Below the pieces are notes generated by a model that was given only the letters and a program-made list of their open reading frames with translations, ran no database searches and had not been told where the DNA came from. A DNA stretch of 45,643 bases from CAZQEC01 sp964591565 (GTDB lineage Bacteria; Patescibacteriota; UBA1384; CAJBMM01). Positions 16,961 to 26,664 of the stretch are shown here, piece by piece (the stretch's first letter is position 1; each line of letters begins with the position of its first letter). The position numbers were made by a program, and so were the translations under genes. Location of the stretch: contig CAZQEC010000003.1 of assembly GCA_964591565.1 (NCBI GenBank), positions 1 through 45,643 on the forward strand, read 5' to 3'.

Positions 16961-17909
16961 TAATTACTTCGATGTTGACGTCATAATCCCGGTTTATAAC
17001 GGTGAATTATATATTCAAGAAGCAATTAATTCGCTTTTAAATCAAACTTACTTACCCAAAAGAATCATAGTTATTGACGATGGTTCAAATGACACAACTT
17101 CTATTTTGATTAAAAGTTATAATAAAACTAAGGTGAAAATTGAGTATTATTATAAACCAAATGGCGGTTTAAGCTCGGCGCGAAATTTTGGGATAAGTAA
17201 ATCGACATCACCCTATATTGCCTTCTTAGACGCAGATGATCGCTTTGAACCAACAAAGCTTGAGGAGCAGTACAAGGTATTCAAAAACTCTGATATTGCG
17301 CACTTAGGGGTGGTTTACTGTGATTTTTACTTAATGGACTTCGAAGGTAAAAGATTGCCTGATAGTGCACGATATCGGCTAGAACCAAACATGCGAGGTA
17401 ACATTTACGAAAAATTATTAGATAAAAACTCAGTCGCATCATCTGGCAGTGGCGTCATGGTCAAGCGTGAATGTTTTGATAAGGTCGGAGTTTTTGACGA
17501 AACATTTAATACTAGCGAAGATTGGGATATGTGGCTACGTATAGCCAAAGAATATAACTTTGATTATGCTTCGAAAGAACTGGTTGGCATACGTCGTCAC
17601 AAAAATAATATGTCTTCCGACACCAAAAATATGTTTGTTGGTTTTATCAAAACGCTTAATAAGCAAACCGATCAGCTATTAACTTATACGCCTAGATTTC
17701 ACTCACCCGGTAATTATGCGTACGCTCCATTAATTCTGATAATGATAAAAAACATACATAATTGGTCTTTTCAAAAAGCAATATATCATGCAATGTCACC
17801 TAATCTTAAGCGACATTTTATACGCCAATTTCCGTTTGTGACTACAGAGTTGTTTCTCAAATCATTTGGTGTTGTCTTTAGAGCAATTAGTAGAAGGGTG
17901 AAGAAATGA
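16947..17909 (+). CDS. GT2 family glycosyltransferase
   Basis: A 320-residue GT-A enzyme. It has DVIIPVYNGELYIQEAINSL, VIDDGSNDTT and AFLDADDRFEP (the DxD metal site), and later SEDWDMWLRIA, the ED motif expected for the catalytic base. It overlaps the upstream gene by 14 bases and shares ATGA with the next gene. Acceptor and donor are unknown. Confidence 0.9.
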   Translation: MIKNNNYFDVDVIIPVYNGELYIQEAINSLLNQTYLPKRIIVIDDGSNDTTSILIKSYNKTKVKIEYYYKPNGGLSSARNFGISKSTSPYIAFLDADDRFEPTKLEEQYKVFKNSDIAHLGVVYCDFYLMDFEGKRLPDSARYRLEPNMRGNIYEKLLDKNSVASSGSGVMVKRECFDKVGVFDETFNTSEDWDMWLRIAKEYNFDYASKELVGIRRHKNNMSSDTKNMFVGFIKTLNKQTDQLLTYTPRFHSPGNYAYAPLILIMIKNIHNWSFQKAIYHAMSPNLKRHFIRQFPFVTTELFLKSFGVVFRAISRRVKK

Positions 17910-18895
17910 AATCTATTAATCCTCAAATAACCGTTTTGATGCCAGTTTGTAACGCGGAGAAATACTTATCGCAAGCGATCGAGAGTATTCTCGGTCAAAC
18001 ATTTACAGATTTTGAGTTTCTAATTATTGACGATGGTTCAACTGACGATAGTCTGAAAATTATTCAGTCGTACGACGACGTTCGCATCAAATTAATGCGC
18101 CATACTAAAAACAAAGGTTTCATCGCCAGTCTAAACGAAGGCTTAAGCCAAGCAAAATCTGATTGGGTAGCGCGCATGGACGGGGATGATATTTCGCATC
18201 ATGATAGATTTACAAAACAAATGCAGTTTTTGAAAACACATCCGCAAATTAGCATAGTCGGAAGCGATGTACAGGTCATAAATCAAAATGATCGTATAAT
18301 CGGCTATGAAAATATGTTGACTAACGACGCGGCGATTAAATTAGCTTTGCCAGTGATGTGCCCGTTTGCTCATGGCGCTGTTATATACAAGCGAGACGTC
18401 GTGACCAAAGCCGGTGGCTACCGCAAAACCACCTACGAGGTTGAGGATTATGAGCTGTGGACAAGGATTTTGAAGGTTGGTCAGGGCGCAAATATTCCAG
18501 AGGCCCTGTATCAATGGCGCACTACTCCCGGTAGCATCAGTTTTTCGACTGCAAATGCCCGTGGGACTGGCATGGCAAAGATGAGAAACGAATTATGGAA
18601 TCAATACGGGCAAAATGGTCCAGCTCCAAAACAGAATTGGGTTTCAATTTGGCCCGTTGATATACCTAAAACAAGACGTAGAAAAATGGCCGAATTACAT
18701 ATTTTATTTGCAAGAGGTTATTTTCAACGGAATCAACGAGAAATTGCTAGATCACACGTTTCCGGCGCCATTAAACTTTACCCTTCTTTCTTGCCATTTT
18801 ACGCCTATCTGTTAGTGATGATATTGCCCCATCGAGTATTCTTTATAATCGAGAAAGCTGGTATACATATAAGGACAATATTTAGAGGATGGTAA
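17906..18895 (+). CDS. GT2 family glycosyltransferase
   Basis: A 329-residue GT2 enzyme with TVLMPVCNAEKYLSQAIESIL, IIDDGSTDDSL, ARMDGDDIS (metal site) and VEDYELWTRI (catalytic acid/base). The C-terminal ~60 residues are hydrophobic (YPSFLPFYAYLLVMILPHRVFF) and may lie on the membrane. A GGGTGAAG precedes the ATG, which overlaps the previous stop. It ends directly against the dehydrogenase gene. Confidence 0.9.
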   Translation: MKSINPQITVLMPVCNAEKYLSQAIESILGQTFTDFEFLIIDDGSTDDSLKIIQSYDDVRIKLMRHTKNKGFIASLNEGLSQAKSDWVARMDGDDISHHDRFTKQMQFLKTHPQISIVGSDVQVINQNDRIIGYENMLTNDAAIKLALPVMCPFAHGAVIYKRDVVTKAGGYRKTTYEVEDYELWTRILKVGQGANIPEALYQWRTTPGSISFSTANARGTGMAKMRNELWNQYGQNGPAPKQNWVSIWPVDIPKTRRRKMAELHILFARGYFQRNQREIARSHVSGAIKLYPSFLPFYAYLLVMILPHRVFFIIEKAGIHIRTIFRGW

Positions 18896-20191
18896 ATGAG
18901 TTATAAACACAAAAAGATTGATACGGTCGTTTGTGTGGTCGGTCTTGGCTACGTCGGTCTGCCGCTGGCGTTGGCGTTTGGGCGCACTAAAGTTAAGACT
19001 TATGGTTTTGATGTCGGCCAAAAACGCGTTGATGATTTAAAAAGTGGCGTTGATGCCAGTGGAGAAACTGAAACAGACGAGATCAAAAATAGTAACGTGA
19101 TCTATTCGACAAGCACCGATGTGATCAAAAAAGCTAATTTTATCGTGGTCGCGGTGCCAACTCCGGTCACCGAGGTCAGCCAACCGGATTTATCTTACTT
19201 GCGCCGCGCCAGCGAATTAATTGGACGAAACTTGAGCAAAGGGGCAATCGTTGTTTACGAATCAACCGTTTACCCCGGCGTGACCGAAGAAGTGTGCGGG
19301 CCGATATTGGAAAAAGAATCTGGCTTAAAACTGGGACGTGATTTTAAAATTGGCTATTCACCCGAACGTATTAATCCGGGCGATAAACTGCACGCGCTGG
19401 AAAACGTGATCAAAATTGTGGCGGGAATGGATCAGAGCAGTGCCAAAATTATCGCTGATACTTATGGTTTGGTCTGCAAAGCCGGCATTCACGTCGCCAA
19501 AACTATCAAAACTGCTGAAGCCACAAAGGTAATTGAAAACACCCAACGCGATGTTAATGTGGCCTTAATGAACGAGTTCGCGCTTATATTCCACCGTCTT
19601 GATATAGACACTGGCGATGTTTTAGATGCGGTCGCCACCAAATGGAACGCGCTTCCATTCAAACCGGGATTGGTCGGGGGGCACTGCATCGGCGTTGATC
19701 CATATTATTTAATTTATAAAGCCGAACAAGCCGGCTTTCATTCACAGGTGATGACGGCGGCGCGGCGCATTAACGATAGTATGGCCGATTTCGTGGCCGA
19801 ACAGGTTATTCAGGGGTTGGTAATGAATAATGTGGATGTGACCAATGCCAAAGTGCTCGTCATGGGTTTGACTTTTAAGGAAGACGTGCGAGATATGCGT
19901 AACTCTAAAATAGCGGCGACGATTAACAGACTAAAGCAGTACAATATTGAGGTGGTCGGGTTTGACCCGATGTTAACATCCGCTGAGATTAAACAAGAGT
20001 TCGATCTTAACTCAATTGACAAGTTATCGGGTCAGTTCGACGCGGTAATTGTGGCCACGCCACACCGGCAATTCAAAAATTTGCAGGGTGATCTGTTAAA
20101 ACTATTTACCAAAACGCCAATCATTTTTGATTTGAAGCAATATTACCCCGATTTTAAAAATAATTCGGACGTGTACTACTGGAGTCTTTAA
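18896..20191 (+). CDS. UDP-HexNAc 6-dehydrogenase, TviB/WbpA type
   Basis: A 431-residue UDP-sugar dehydrogenase that oxidises C6 of a UDP-N-acetylhexosamine to the uronate. The NAD motif GLGYVGL is at residues 16-22; GYSPERINPGDK is typical of the TviB/WbpA branch, and GLVGGHCIGVDPYYL carries the catalytic cysteine. The C-terminal part holds MGLTFKEDVRDMRNSK. It differs clearly from the Ugd at 26866-28146 (which has GYGGSCFPKD). The product, a HexNAcA, would give the glycan negative charge. ATG follows the previous stop with no space. Confidence 0.88.
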   Translation: MSYKHKKIDTVVCVVGLGYVGLPLALAFGRTKVKTYGFDVGQKRVDDLKSGVDASGETETDEIKNSNVIYSTSTDVIKKANFIVVAVPTPVTEVSQPDLSYLRRASELIGRNLSKGAIVVYESTVYPGVTEEVCGPILEKESGLKLGRDFKIGYSPERINPGDKLHALENVIKIVAGMDQSSAKIIADTYGLVCKAGIHVAKTIKTAEATKVIENTQRDVNVALMNEFALIFHRLDIDTGDVLDAVATKWNALPFKPGLVGGHCIGVDPYYLIYKAEQAGFHSQVMTAARRINDSMADFVAEQVIQGLVMNNVDVTNAKVLVMGLTFKEDVRDMRNSKIAATINRLKQYNIEVVGFDPMLTSAEIKQEFDLNSIDKLSGQFDAVIVATPHRQFKNLQGDLLKLFTKTPIIFDLKQYYPDFKNNSDVYYWSL

Positions 20192-20193
20192 TT

Positions 20194-21327
20194 ATGCCAG
20201 CACATGCAAAGATTGTGCTAATTCGGGCCAATAACATTAAGTCGGACACTCGCACTATTAAGATGTTTCAAGCAATATCGAAGATTTCGCCTTGTCAGCT
20301 TATTCTGTGGAATCGCGACCGAATGTCAGAGGTCGAACCGAGTGCGACTAGATATTACGCCAAAGCCCCACTCGGATCTTCGTTGTTTTATCTGTATCTG
20401 CCGTTTTGGACTATTTTTTGCTTACATCNNNNNNNNNNACATCAGCTGTGGATAATTCGACCAGATATCATTCACGGGTGCGATAGTGAGGGCTTTTTTC
20501 CGGCTTGGCTGTATCGTTTATTTTTCCGCCACACTAAGATAATTTTTGATATTCATGACGTAGCGGCTGGAAAATATAATGGGCCAGCGGCATCATTAAT
20601 ACGCAGATTGATGTTAGCTCTGGATCGATTCTTTGTGCGGCACGCCGATGTCATTTTTGTACCTGACCCCGGCAGAATTGACCAACTTGGATTTACGCCA
20701 AAAAGTTTCGCGCCGTACAAAAATCAGTGTGTTGTTACATATAACTCCACCGTTATTACTAAAGGACACAAGTTAATTTCATTTCGCCCCGGGCAACATA
20801 TCGTCGCCTCATATGTCGGTAATTTAACTCGCAACATTCGCGGCGTTGAGTTCATTCTTGACGCGATCAAAGTTTGCCCAAACGTTTTTTTTCATATTGC
20901 CGGCATGGGCGCCGACGCCGAGTACTTTCAAAAGGCGTTCAGCGCCCTTAAGAGCCCCAATTTTAAGTTTTATGGTAGAATTACCCACGATCAAGCGATG
21001 AAACTCAATAGCGAGTGCGATGTGATGATTTCTTTGCTCAATCCGGATTACCCAAATTATAAATTTGCCTCCAGCACCAAATTGTTTGAAGCGTTCAATT
21101 TATTTAAACCAATTATCGTCTCAAAGTACACCGCCACCTCGGCTATTTTGGATATTGCCAAGTGGGGCGTCGCCGTTGATTATAAATCTGGTGCGTTGGA
21201 AAAAGTCTTGGCTGATATTACTCGTGGAATAATAAAATTTGATTTGGACTCCACTCGAGTTCAGCAATTTTCGTGGGACGAAATGGAAAAGAGAATACAC
21301 GGCGCTTACGCTTCGCTAAGTAGCTAG
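20194..21327 (+). CDS. GT4 family glycosyltransferase, with a scaffold gap
   Basis: About 377 codons, of which four cover ten Ns at 20429-20438. The GT-B pattern is seen: DIIHGCDSEGFFPAWL, then in the C-terminal domain VASYVGNLTRNIRGVEFILDA, FHIAGMGADAEYFQKA and SSTKLFEAFNLFKPII with the glutamate of the EX7E region. ACATC stands on both sides of the Ns. Removing one copy and the Ns gives CLHQLWIIRPDIIHG in frame, so the gene is probably intact and about 372 residues long. It is the last gene of the plus-strand locus. Confidence 0.82.
   Translation: MPAHAKIVLIRANNIKSDTRTIKMFQAISKISPCQLILWNRDRMSEVEPSATRYYAKAPLGSSLFYLYLPFWTIFCLHXXXXHQLWIIRPDIIHGCDSEGFFPAWLYRLFFRHTKIIFDIHDVAAGKYNGPAASLIRRLMLALDRFFVRHADVIFVPDPGRIDQLGFTPKSFAPYKNQCVVTYNSTVITKGHKLISFRPGQHIVASYVGNLTRNIRGVEFILDAIKVCPNVFFHIAGMGADAEYFQKAFSALKSPNFKFYGRITHDQAMKLNSECDVMISLLNPDYPNYKFASSTKLFEAFNLFKPIIVSKYTATSAILDIAKWGVAVDYKSGALEKVLADITRGIIKFDLDSTRVQQFSWDEMEKRIHGAYASLSS
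20429..20438. other. Scaffold gap (10 N)
   Basis: Ten Ns inside the GT4 gene, flanked on both sides by ACATC. The pattern suggests two contigs that really overlap by five bases. Confidence 0.95.
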
Positions 21328-21425
21328 TAGCTAATAGCTAATAGCTAATAGCTGAAAGCGGGTAGCACCTAATCAGCTAATCACCTAATCAGCTTTTCCT
21401 CCCCCTGATACCTTATACACGATAC
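21313..21425. repeat. Short degenerate direct repeats between convergent units
   Basis: TAGCTAA-like heptamers repeat at least four times (AGCTAGTAGCTAATAGC and on), followed by ACCTAATCAGCTAATC units. They fill the space between the GT4 stop and the end of the minus-strand epimerase gene. A related TAGC-rich tract occurs at 44946-44998. Confidence 0.6.
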
Positions 21426-21436
21426 CTGATACATAA

Positions 21437-22393
21437 TTATAATTCTGCTTTCATCATTTTCACAATCGCTTCTTTTAATGTTGTCATCGGTTTCCAGCCC
21501 ACAAGCTGATTAATTTTGGTAAGATTTGGCACCCGCCGCATCATGTCTTCAAATCCATCACCATAAGCCATTTTATAACTCTGATATTCAATTTTAGATT
21601 TACTCCCAGTCGCTTGGATGACTAACTTGGCTAAATCGTTGATGCTAATTTCCTCATCACTGCCAAGATTGATCACCTGACCATTCGCTTTTGCACAATC
21701 AAGTAGTCGAGCGTAGGCGTCAACAACATCGCCAACGTAGCCAAAACAACGCCTCTGTGTGCCGTCGCCAAATATGATCAGTGGCTCATTTTTGAGTGCG
21801 CGTTCGACAAAGCGAGCTAATACAAACCCCCAAACCGTACTTTGGCGCGGACCAACTATGTTAAAAAGACGAGTGATTACTACGGGTAAATGGTGTTCTT
21901 GCATGTAGGCGAGCGCCAAAAATTCGTCCATTGCTTTTGAAGCAGAATAACTCCAGCGCCGGACGCTGGTTGGACCTACCGTGCGATCATCGTCTTCCGA
22001 AAAAGGCACTTTGGTGTTTTTACCATAAACCTCCGAAGTGGAGGCAATAAACACGCGCGTTTTTGATTTAGAAGCCGCTTCAAGTACATTCTTAGTGCCG
22101 TCAAGGTTGGTAGTAATCGAAAAAAGTGGTCGATCGAGTATCTGTTGTACTCCCAAAGAGGCCGCCAGATGAAAAACCACATCTTGATTTTTCGTCAACT
22201 GATTTAGCGTTGATATATCCAGCACTGATCCTTCAACAAAACGGAATGATGTCGAACTGCTGATATTATCCAAGTACTCTTTTTTGCCCACCGACAGATC
22301 GTCCAACACCGTTATTTGATGATTGAGCGCCACCAATTTTTCCGCCAAATAACTGCCAATTAAACCAGCCCCGCCGGTGATTAAAATACGCAT
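21437..22393 (-). CDS. Extended SDR nucleotide-sugar epimerase/decarboxylase
   Basis: A 318-residue extended SDR enzyme: GGAGLIGSYLAEKL binds NAD, STSEVYGK supplies the Ser/Thr, and YSASK the tyrosine/lysine pair. The stretch EDDDRTVGPTSVRRWSYSASK resembles UDP-glucuronate decarboxylase and related GalE-like epimerases. With ugd and galU in the window, UDP-glucuronate is a plausible substrate (inference). ATG 22393 has GGAG nine bases upstream; a GTG at 22402 is rejected. Confidence 0.8.
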   Translation of the reverse strand: MRILITGGAGLIGSYLAEKLVALNHQITVLDDLSVGKKEYLDNISSSTSFRFVEGSVLDISTLNQLTKNQDVVFHLAASLGVQQILDRPLFSITTNLDGTKNVLEAASKSKTRVFIASTSEVYGKNTKVPFSEDDDRTVGPTSVRRWSYSASKAMDEFLALAYMQEHHLPVVITRLFNIVGPRQSTVWGFVLARFVERALKNEPLIIFGDGTQRRCFGYVGDVVDAYARLLDCAKANGQVINLGSDEEISINDLAKLVIQATGSKSKIEYQSYKMAYGDGFEDMMRRVPNLTKINQLVGWKPMTTLKEAIVKMMKAEL

Positions 22394-22451
22394 CAAAAAC
22401 ACTCCGATTTTATGCTTATTATATCAAAAAAGCGGGCGAATTGGAAAAATT

Positions 22452-22510
22452 ATAGCACTTAGGATACTTCCGTAGTGCTAAGTGCTACGGACTTTCGTCC
22501 TAAGCACTAT
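22452..22510. terminator. Nested palindrome between minus-strand genes
   Basis: The outer arms 22452-22464 and 22498-22510 match at 11 of 13 positions (ATAGnnCTTAGGA). An inner hairpin CCGTAG/CTACGG occupies 22470-22490. It may act as an attenuator or terminator after the membrane-protein gene, or be a dispersed palindromic repeat. There is no strong U-tract. Confidence 0.5.
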
Positions 22511-22529
22511 ATATAATAGATTACTCAAA

Positions 22530-24563
22530 TTATCGAATTTTTAAAATAATTACACCTTCATCTTGGTACGCTATAGGAAAAACTGTATTTTGATAAACAT
22601 CTCTGTTAGTTATGTCAAGCGAATTGGCTAAATACCCTCGAGTAGCGTTGGTTCCAGACGATTTACGTAACGAATAAATAAAGTAAATTGGTGTCCCGCG
22701 CTTTATCTGCGGTTCAGTTATTGCAAACTGGCGCTCCGCTAATAGTTTGACGTTTTCAGAAGTAAATTGCCCATCTACATACCTTTGTGTTACTTCTTTA
22801 ATCTCCGGCGACACCAGTACTCTCTTGCGAATTGACATACTACCAATTGTATCTGTCACCATTTGATAAAATCCAAATCGGTCAATATTGGACTTAATAG
22901 CCAAATTAATGAGGGTGCGTCCGCCATAAAACTCAACTAAGGTGCGATTATCTTGCGTCGAAAAAAATAAACTATTTGGGGCAGTATTCTGCATATATTT
23001 AATTGATTTAACTTCCTCACTAAATACCTCTGAAACATTATTAGCCGCTACATAAGCTGTACCACTAATACCCACAACAATAATGGCACTCATCGTCAAC
23101 GCAAGACCATAATTTTTAGATGATTTTTGCAACGATTCGGCGACTAGGACCAATATAATTGATAATGCCAACATTAGATGTACCCAAGCGCGATTTGGCA
23201 AGAAAAAGAACCCAAGACGCGGTAATATCTCCGCAAATGCTAGAAAAATTAGGGCGTACAAAACCGGTAAAATGAAATGCCATCCTATTTTATTTCTTTT
23301 AATTAACAACCACAGACCTAATAAAATTGCCATGAGCAATAGTAATAAGCCGCTGTACGCGTAAAAATATACCGCCTGAACGCCGGGCCAGCCAATGTTA
23401 ATACCGTCAATGGAGATGTAATTATTAATAAACCACCACCGCCAATGCAATTTTGGAATTAGACTTTCAGCGTGATTAATGCTTGCCATTAGTCGGGAAA
23501 GATACGTTGAGACATGTAAAATACTTAAGTAGGGATAAATAATGATCGTAGCCAACACAATGTTTTGCCAAGAAATCTTTTTCTCAACAAACACGAGTCG
23601 TCCGATGTGCCACAAGCAAACCAGCCCAGCTATAACTAGTAAGAAAATGCTTAATTCATGAAAACCAATCGCCACAAATCCAAACCACAACGCCACTAGA
23701 GTGAACAGAATATTTTTAGCACGCCACGATTCAATCAGCAACATTAAAATTGGCAACGTATAAACAAGCATGGCAACCTGCGGACGAATGATATTAATTT
23801 CAGAAATTACAACCGGCGCTCCCAAAAACGCTAAATAAACTACCGAATGTAGCATGGGTGAATTAATCCGTCGTTTAGTATAATCAAACACGAACAAGGT
23901 CGAGGCAACAAATAATAGTGGGTAAACGATCCTAAATAATGTGAGATAAGATAACCCAAGCGCGTGATAAATGAGGGCAAAAAACGTGGTAAAGAGTGGC
24001 CGAAAAGGACTGCTGACACAACTACATTCAATAGTCTTTTTAAGCGTCGTCATAAAACCATCGGCATCGGAAGCAAGTGGGCTGAGCGCAATGGTGGCTA
24101 CTACGACAATAAGCGGGATAATCATAACAATTATATCACTCGTGGATAACGTGTATTTAGCCCTAAGCAAACCAACGGTTGATTGACCTTTGTATATTTG
24201 ACGTAATACGTTCGCCAAAAACAATAGTCCGTTGATCAAAATCATTAAATAAATGGCGCTTTTGTCGGTCATACCAAAACGCGAAGCTAAAATCATCACA
24301 CTGGCCATAATTGAGAATGAGATAAAGACCGATAACGCTAATTGACCTACCCGACCCCAGATATTTTGCAGTGGCGCGCAAATCTGCAATACCAAGCGCC
24401 CCGGCAAATAAAACAGTAGTAAAATTCCTGGAATAAAGTATAGGTTCAGACCGGTTAGATGCTCGAAAGACACCAAACTAACATACGCCGCCATAATTAT
24501 TACAGCAGTGACGTTTAGACGATTCAACGTCGGTCTAATTCGATTTAAGCTTTGCCCTAGCAC
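22530..24563 (-). CDS. Large polytopic membrane protein, possible GT-C-type glycosyltransferase or polymerase
   Basis: A 677-residue protein with about a dozen hydrophobic helices over residues 20-500 (for example VTAVIIMAAYVSLVSFEH and FIPGILLLFYLPGRLVL), followed by a soluble C-terminal domain of ~170 residues. An early loop has SPLASDADGFMTTLKK, an acidic motif placed where GT-C enzymes carry theirs. The topology fits a lipid-linked sugar transferase or O-antigen polymerase, but I recognise no specific family. It starts with GTG at 24563 preceded by GGGGGGAG, 13 bases after the GT2 gene. Confidence 0.7.
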   Translation of the reverse strand: MLGQSLNRIRPTLNRLNVTAVIIMAAYVSLVSFEHLTGLNLYFIPGILLLFYLPGRLVLQICAPLQNIWGRVGQLALSVFISFSIMASVMILASRFGMTDKSAIYLMILINGLLFLANVLRQIYKGQSTVGLLRAKYTLSTSDIIVMIIPLIVVVATIALSPLASDADGFMTTLKKTIECSCVSSPFRPLFTTFFALIYHALGLSYLTLFRIVYPLLFVASTLFVFDYTKRRINSPMLHSVVYLAFLGAPVVISEINIIRPQVAMLVYTLPILMLLIESWRAKNILFTLVALWFGFVAIGFHELSIFLLVIAGLVCLWHIGRLVFVEKKISWQNIVLATIIIYPYLSILHVSTYLSRLMASINHAESLIPKLHWRWWFINNYISIDGINIGWPGVQAVYFYAYSGLLLLLMAILLGLWLLIKRNKIGWHFILPVLYALIFLAFAEILPRLGFFFLPNRAWVHLMLALSIILVLVAESLQKSSKNYGLALTMSAIIVVGISGTAYVAANNVSEVFSEEVKSIKYMQNTAPNSLFFSTQDNRTLVEFYGGRTLINLAIKSNIDRFGFYQMVTDTIGSMSIRKRVLVSPEIKEVTQRYVDGQFTSENVKLLAERQFAITEPQIKRGTPIYFIYSLRKSSGTNATRGYLANSLDITNRDVYQNTVFPIAYQDEGVIILKIR

Positions 24564-24576
24564 TTAAGACTCCCCC

Positions 24577-25605
24577 CTAGATTAGCGGAAAAATAATTTT
24601 CCAATATCCTCTCAATAATTTATTATACACAGCAATTAGTGGAACTGTCACCTCTTCAAATTGAATCTGGGCATTGATCAGTTTTTTTAATTGATGGTCG
24701 CCTCTTACGCGCTTCACAGATTTTCTGCCAATCATTATTAACGGTAGAAGTTGGACGACAGACGCGTAAGACTTAAGTTTTGCGGTCAAAAATTGTCCCT
24801 TAATCGCATACGCACATACTAAAAGCTCGTGCAAAAACAGCGCTGGAGCGATTAATAGTAACGTTTTGACCTCATAATTTTTGAATAAAAATATTATTCG
24901 ATTGCGTTCGAAATAATACATTTTTATTGGGTTAGCTGAATAGTGATATTTGTGCCAGACTATCGCATCTGAGACTAATTTTATTTGATACCCAGCCATG
25001 CGCGCCCGCCAGCATAAGTCGAGGTCTTCGTGGTACATAAAAAATGATTCGTCAAAACCACCGATATTATTCAATAGTTTGATCGGCGCGAATAATGCCG
25101 TGCCACTGGCAGATACAATTGAACCGCTTTTGGCGCTTGAACGATTCTTTTTATAGTCTCCGCAGTAACTGATACCTAAAAAATTGAGGTGATTGCCAGC
25201 ACTGTTAATTAAGCTGGTCTTAGTATTCTTATATAACAGCACCAATGGCTGAAGAATAGTGTGCGGGTTAGGGTTAGATGTGAGATAAAATAAACATTTT
25301 TCATCAATAATAGTGTCAGGATTGAGTAATAGTACATATTCCGCACCAATTTTGGCCGCATTTGCCAGGCCGATATTATTAGCCCTGGCAAAGCCGAGAT
25401 TTTGGTCATTTTGGATAATAACAACGCTTGGATATTTCCTCGACACATACTCGACCGACTGGTCGGTGGAGTTATTATCTACAAAAATGATTCGATATTG
25501 GTCATAGTTGGAGCGCAGAACACTCGAAAAGCAGTCGTCTAAATACTGCTGACTATTAAAACCGACTACAATCACAGCGACCACTTCTGTTTCTCCTGGC
25601 TTCAT
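24577..25605 (-). CDS. GT2 glycosyltransferase, rhamnosyltransferase-like
   Basis: A 342-residue enzyme with AVIVVGFNSQQYLDDC, FVDNNSTDQS, NLGFARANNIG, LLLNPDTII (metal-binding NPD), GGFDESFFMYHEDLDLCWR and a hydrophobic C-terminal helix. The order and the ED(L/V)DLCWR motif match the WbbL-type rhamnosyltransferases. It lies seven bases from the DUF2304 gene and 13 from the membrane protein gene, so the three are probably cotranscribed. Confidence 0.88.
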   Translation of the reverse strand: MKPGETEVVAVIVVGFNSQQYLDDCFSSVLRSNYDQYRIIFVDNNSTDQSVEYVSRKYPSVVIIQNDQNLGFARANNIGLANAAKIGAEYVLLLNPDTIIDEKCLFYLTSNPNPHTILQPLVLLYKNTKTSLINSAGNHLNFLGISYCGDYKKNRSSAKSGSIVSASGTALFAPIKLLNNIGGFDESFFMYHEDLDLCWRARMAGYQIKLVSDAIVWHKYHYSANPIKMYYFERNRIIFLFKNYEVKTLLLIAPALFLHELLVCAYAIKGQFLTAKLKSYASVVQLLPLIMIGRKSVKRVRGDHQLKKLINAQIQFEEVTVPLIAVYNKLLRGYWKIIFPLI

Positions 25606-25612
25606 TCAACAA

Positions 25613-25957
25613 TTATCTATCTTGTGCCCTGCGAGTGTCGTGAAGCGCCACGTCACGAATCGCTTTTTCTAACTGTCGACGCAAGCGATCGAGACTGACA
25701 TAAGTATAAAATGAGATAGTTAAAACAACTGTAAACCCGAGTAGAGTAAACAGATCAAAGGCTCTGGTTGCACCTAGATTAGTGCTATACACCAAGAATT
25801 TGCTCGGATATAACGTAACCATCACAAACGCCACCCATAACCCTTCCCAACCAATAAACTCGCGAATGGTAAATTCGCCACGCTTGTAATGTAAAAACGT
25901 AAAATAGCTTAAAACTAAACCGAAAATGATTCCAATGATCTGTATGCCCGAAACCAT
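25613..25957 (-). CDS. DUF2304 small membrane protein
   Basis: This 114-residue protein has three hydrophobic helices (GIQIIGIIFGLVLSYFTFL, a middle segment with WEGLWVAFVMVTLYP, and LFTLLGFTVVLTISFYTYV) and then a basic coiled tail (LDRLRRQLEKAIRD). This is the DUF2304 pattern, commonly found beside GT2 genes in polysaccharide loci. ATG 25957 has TTGGAG eight bases upstream; the TTG start at 25969 is less likely. It overlaps the upstream GT2 by 43 bases. Confidence 0.85.
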   Translation of the reverse strand: MVSGIQIIGIIFGLVLSYFTFLHYKRGEFTIREFIGWEGLWVAFVMVTLYPSKFLVYSTNLGATRAFDLFTLLGFTVVLTISFYTYVSLDRLRRQLEKAIRDVALHDTRRAQDR

Positions 25958-26628
25958 AACAATCTCCAAATTAGTAATGTTTTAGCAATGCGTAAACCGT
26001 CCAAAACTGTTGTGCCTTTGTAATGATCCAAATAAACCGTTTTTATATCCACTTCTACAAACTTCACGCCATGCACCGATCCCAAAATTAACATCTCTGT
26101 CTCCATAGCGTAATCTGGAGCACTCCAACGAATTTTCGGATAAGTGTCACGGGTGAAGGCCCGAAAGCCCGACTGAGTGTCCGATACGTTGATGTCAAAG
26201 ATGGTTCTGGCAATAGCAGAAAGGCCAATATTCCCGATTTTCATTATTAAAGGCATTTTACCGCCGACTTTACGCGAACCAATAACCATACATGATTTTG
26301 ATTTTGTGAGCAACGGTGCCACTAGGCGTTTGATGTCATGGGGACGATGTTGCCCATCGCCGTCCATTAACACAATAATGTCCGCTCCCAAGCGATACGC
26401 CGCGTCACAACCAGTTTTGGCGGCCGCGCCTTTGCCCAAATTGATACGATGTCGCACTACATGCGCGTGTGCCACCCCTTTGGCAACAATATGCGTTCGA
26501 TCGCTCGACCCGTCGTCCGCCACCACTTGCAACACCTCATGACCAAAAATTGATTTCGGCAAACCCGAAAGCACCCCGCCGATATTTTTTGCTTCGTTAT
26601 AAGCTGGAATAACTACCGCTATTTTCAT
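25915..26628 (-). CDS. GT2, dolichyl/polyprenyl-phosphate mannose synthase-like
   Basis: A 237-residue enzyme: AVVIPAYNEAKNIGGVL, VADDGSSDRT, RINLGKGAAAKTGCDAA, VLMDGDGQHRP (metal site) and SDTQSGFRAF follow in the DPM1-like order. It would transfer a sugar to undecaprenyl phosphate; the partner GT-C enzyme could be the membrane protein at 22530-24563. The longer reading to 26748 is rejected because MKIAVVIPAYNE is the natural N-terminus. The 3' end overlaps the DUF2304 gene. Confidence 0.88.
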   Translation of the reverse strand: MKIAVVIPAYNEAKNIGGVLSGLPKSIFGHEVLQVVADDGSSDRTHIVAKGVAHAHVVRHRINLGKGAAAKTGCDAAYRLGADIIVLMDGDGQHRPHDIKRLVAPLLTKSKSCMVIGSRKVGGKMPLIMKIGNIGLSAIARTIFDINVSDTQSGFRAFTRDTYPKIRWSAPDYAMETEMLILGSVHGVKFVEVDIKTVYLDHYKGTTVLDGLRIAKTLLIWRLLWFRAYRSLESFSV

Positions 26629-26664
26629 AATATTATAATGCCTGATTTGAGGAAATAAAACAAT

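Noticed and set aside
25958..25969. TTG start for the DUF2304 gene
   Set aside because: The TTG is part of the likely Shine-Dalgarno TTGGAG for ATG 25957.
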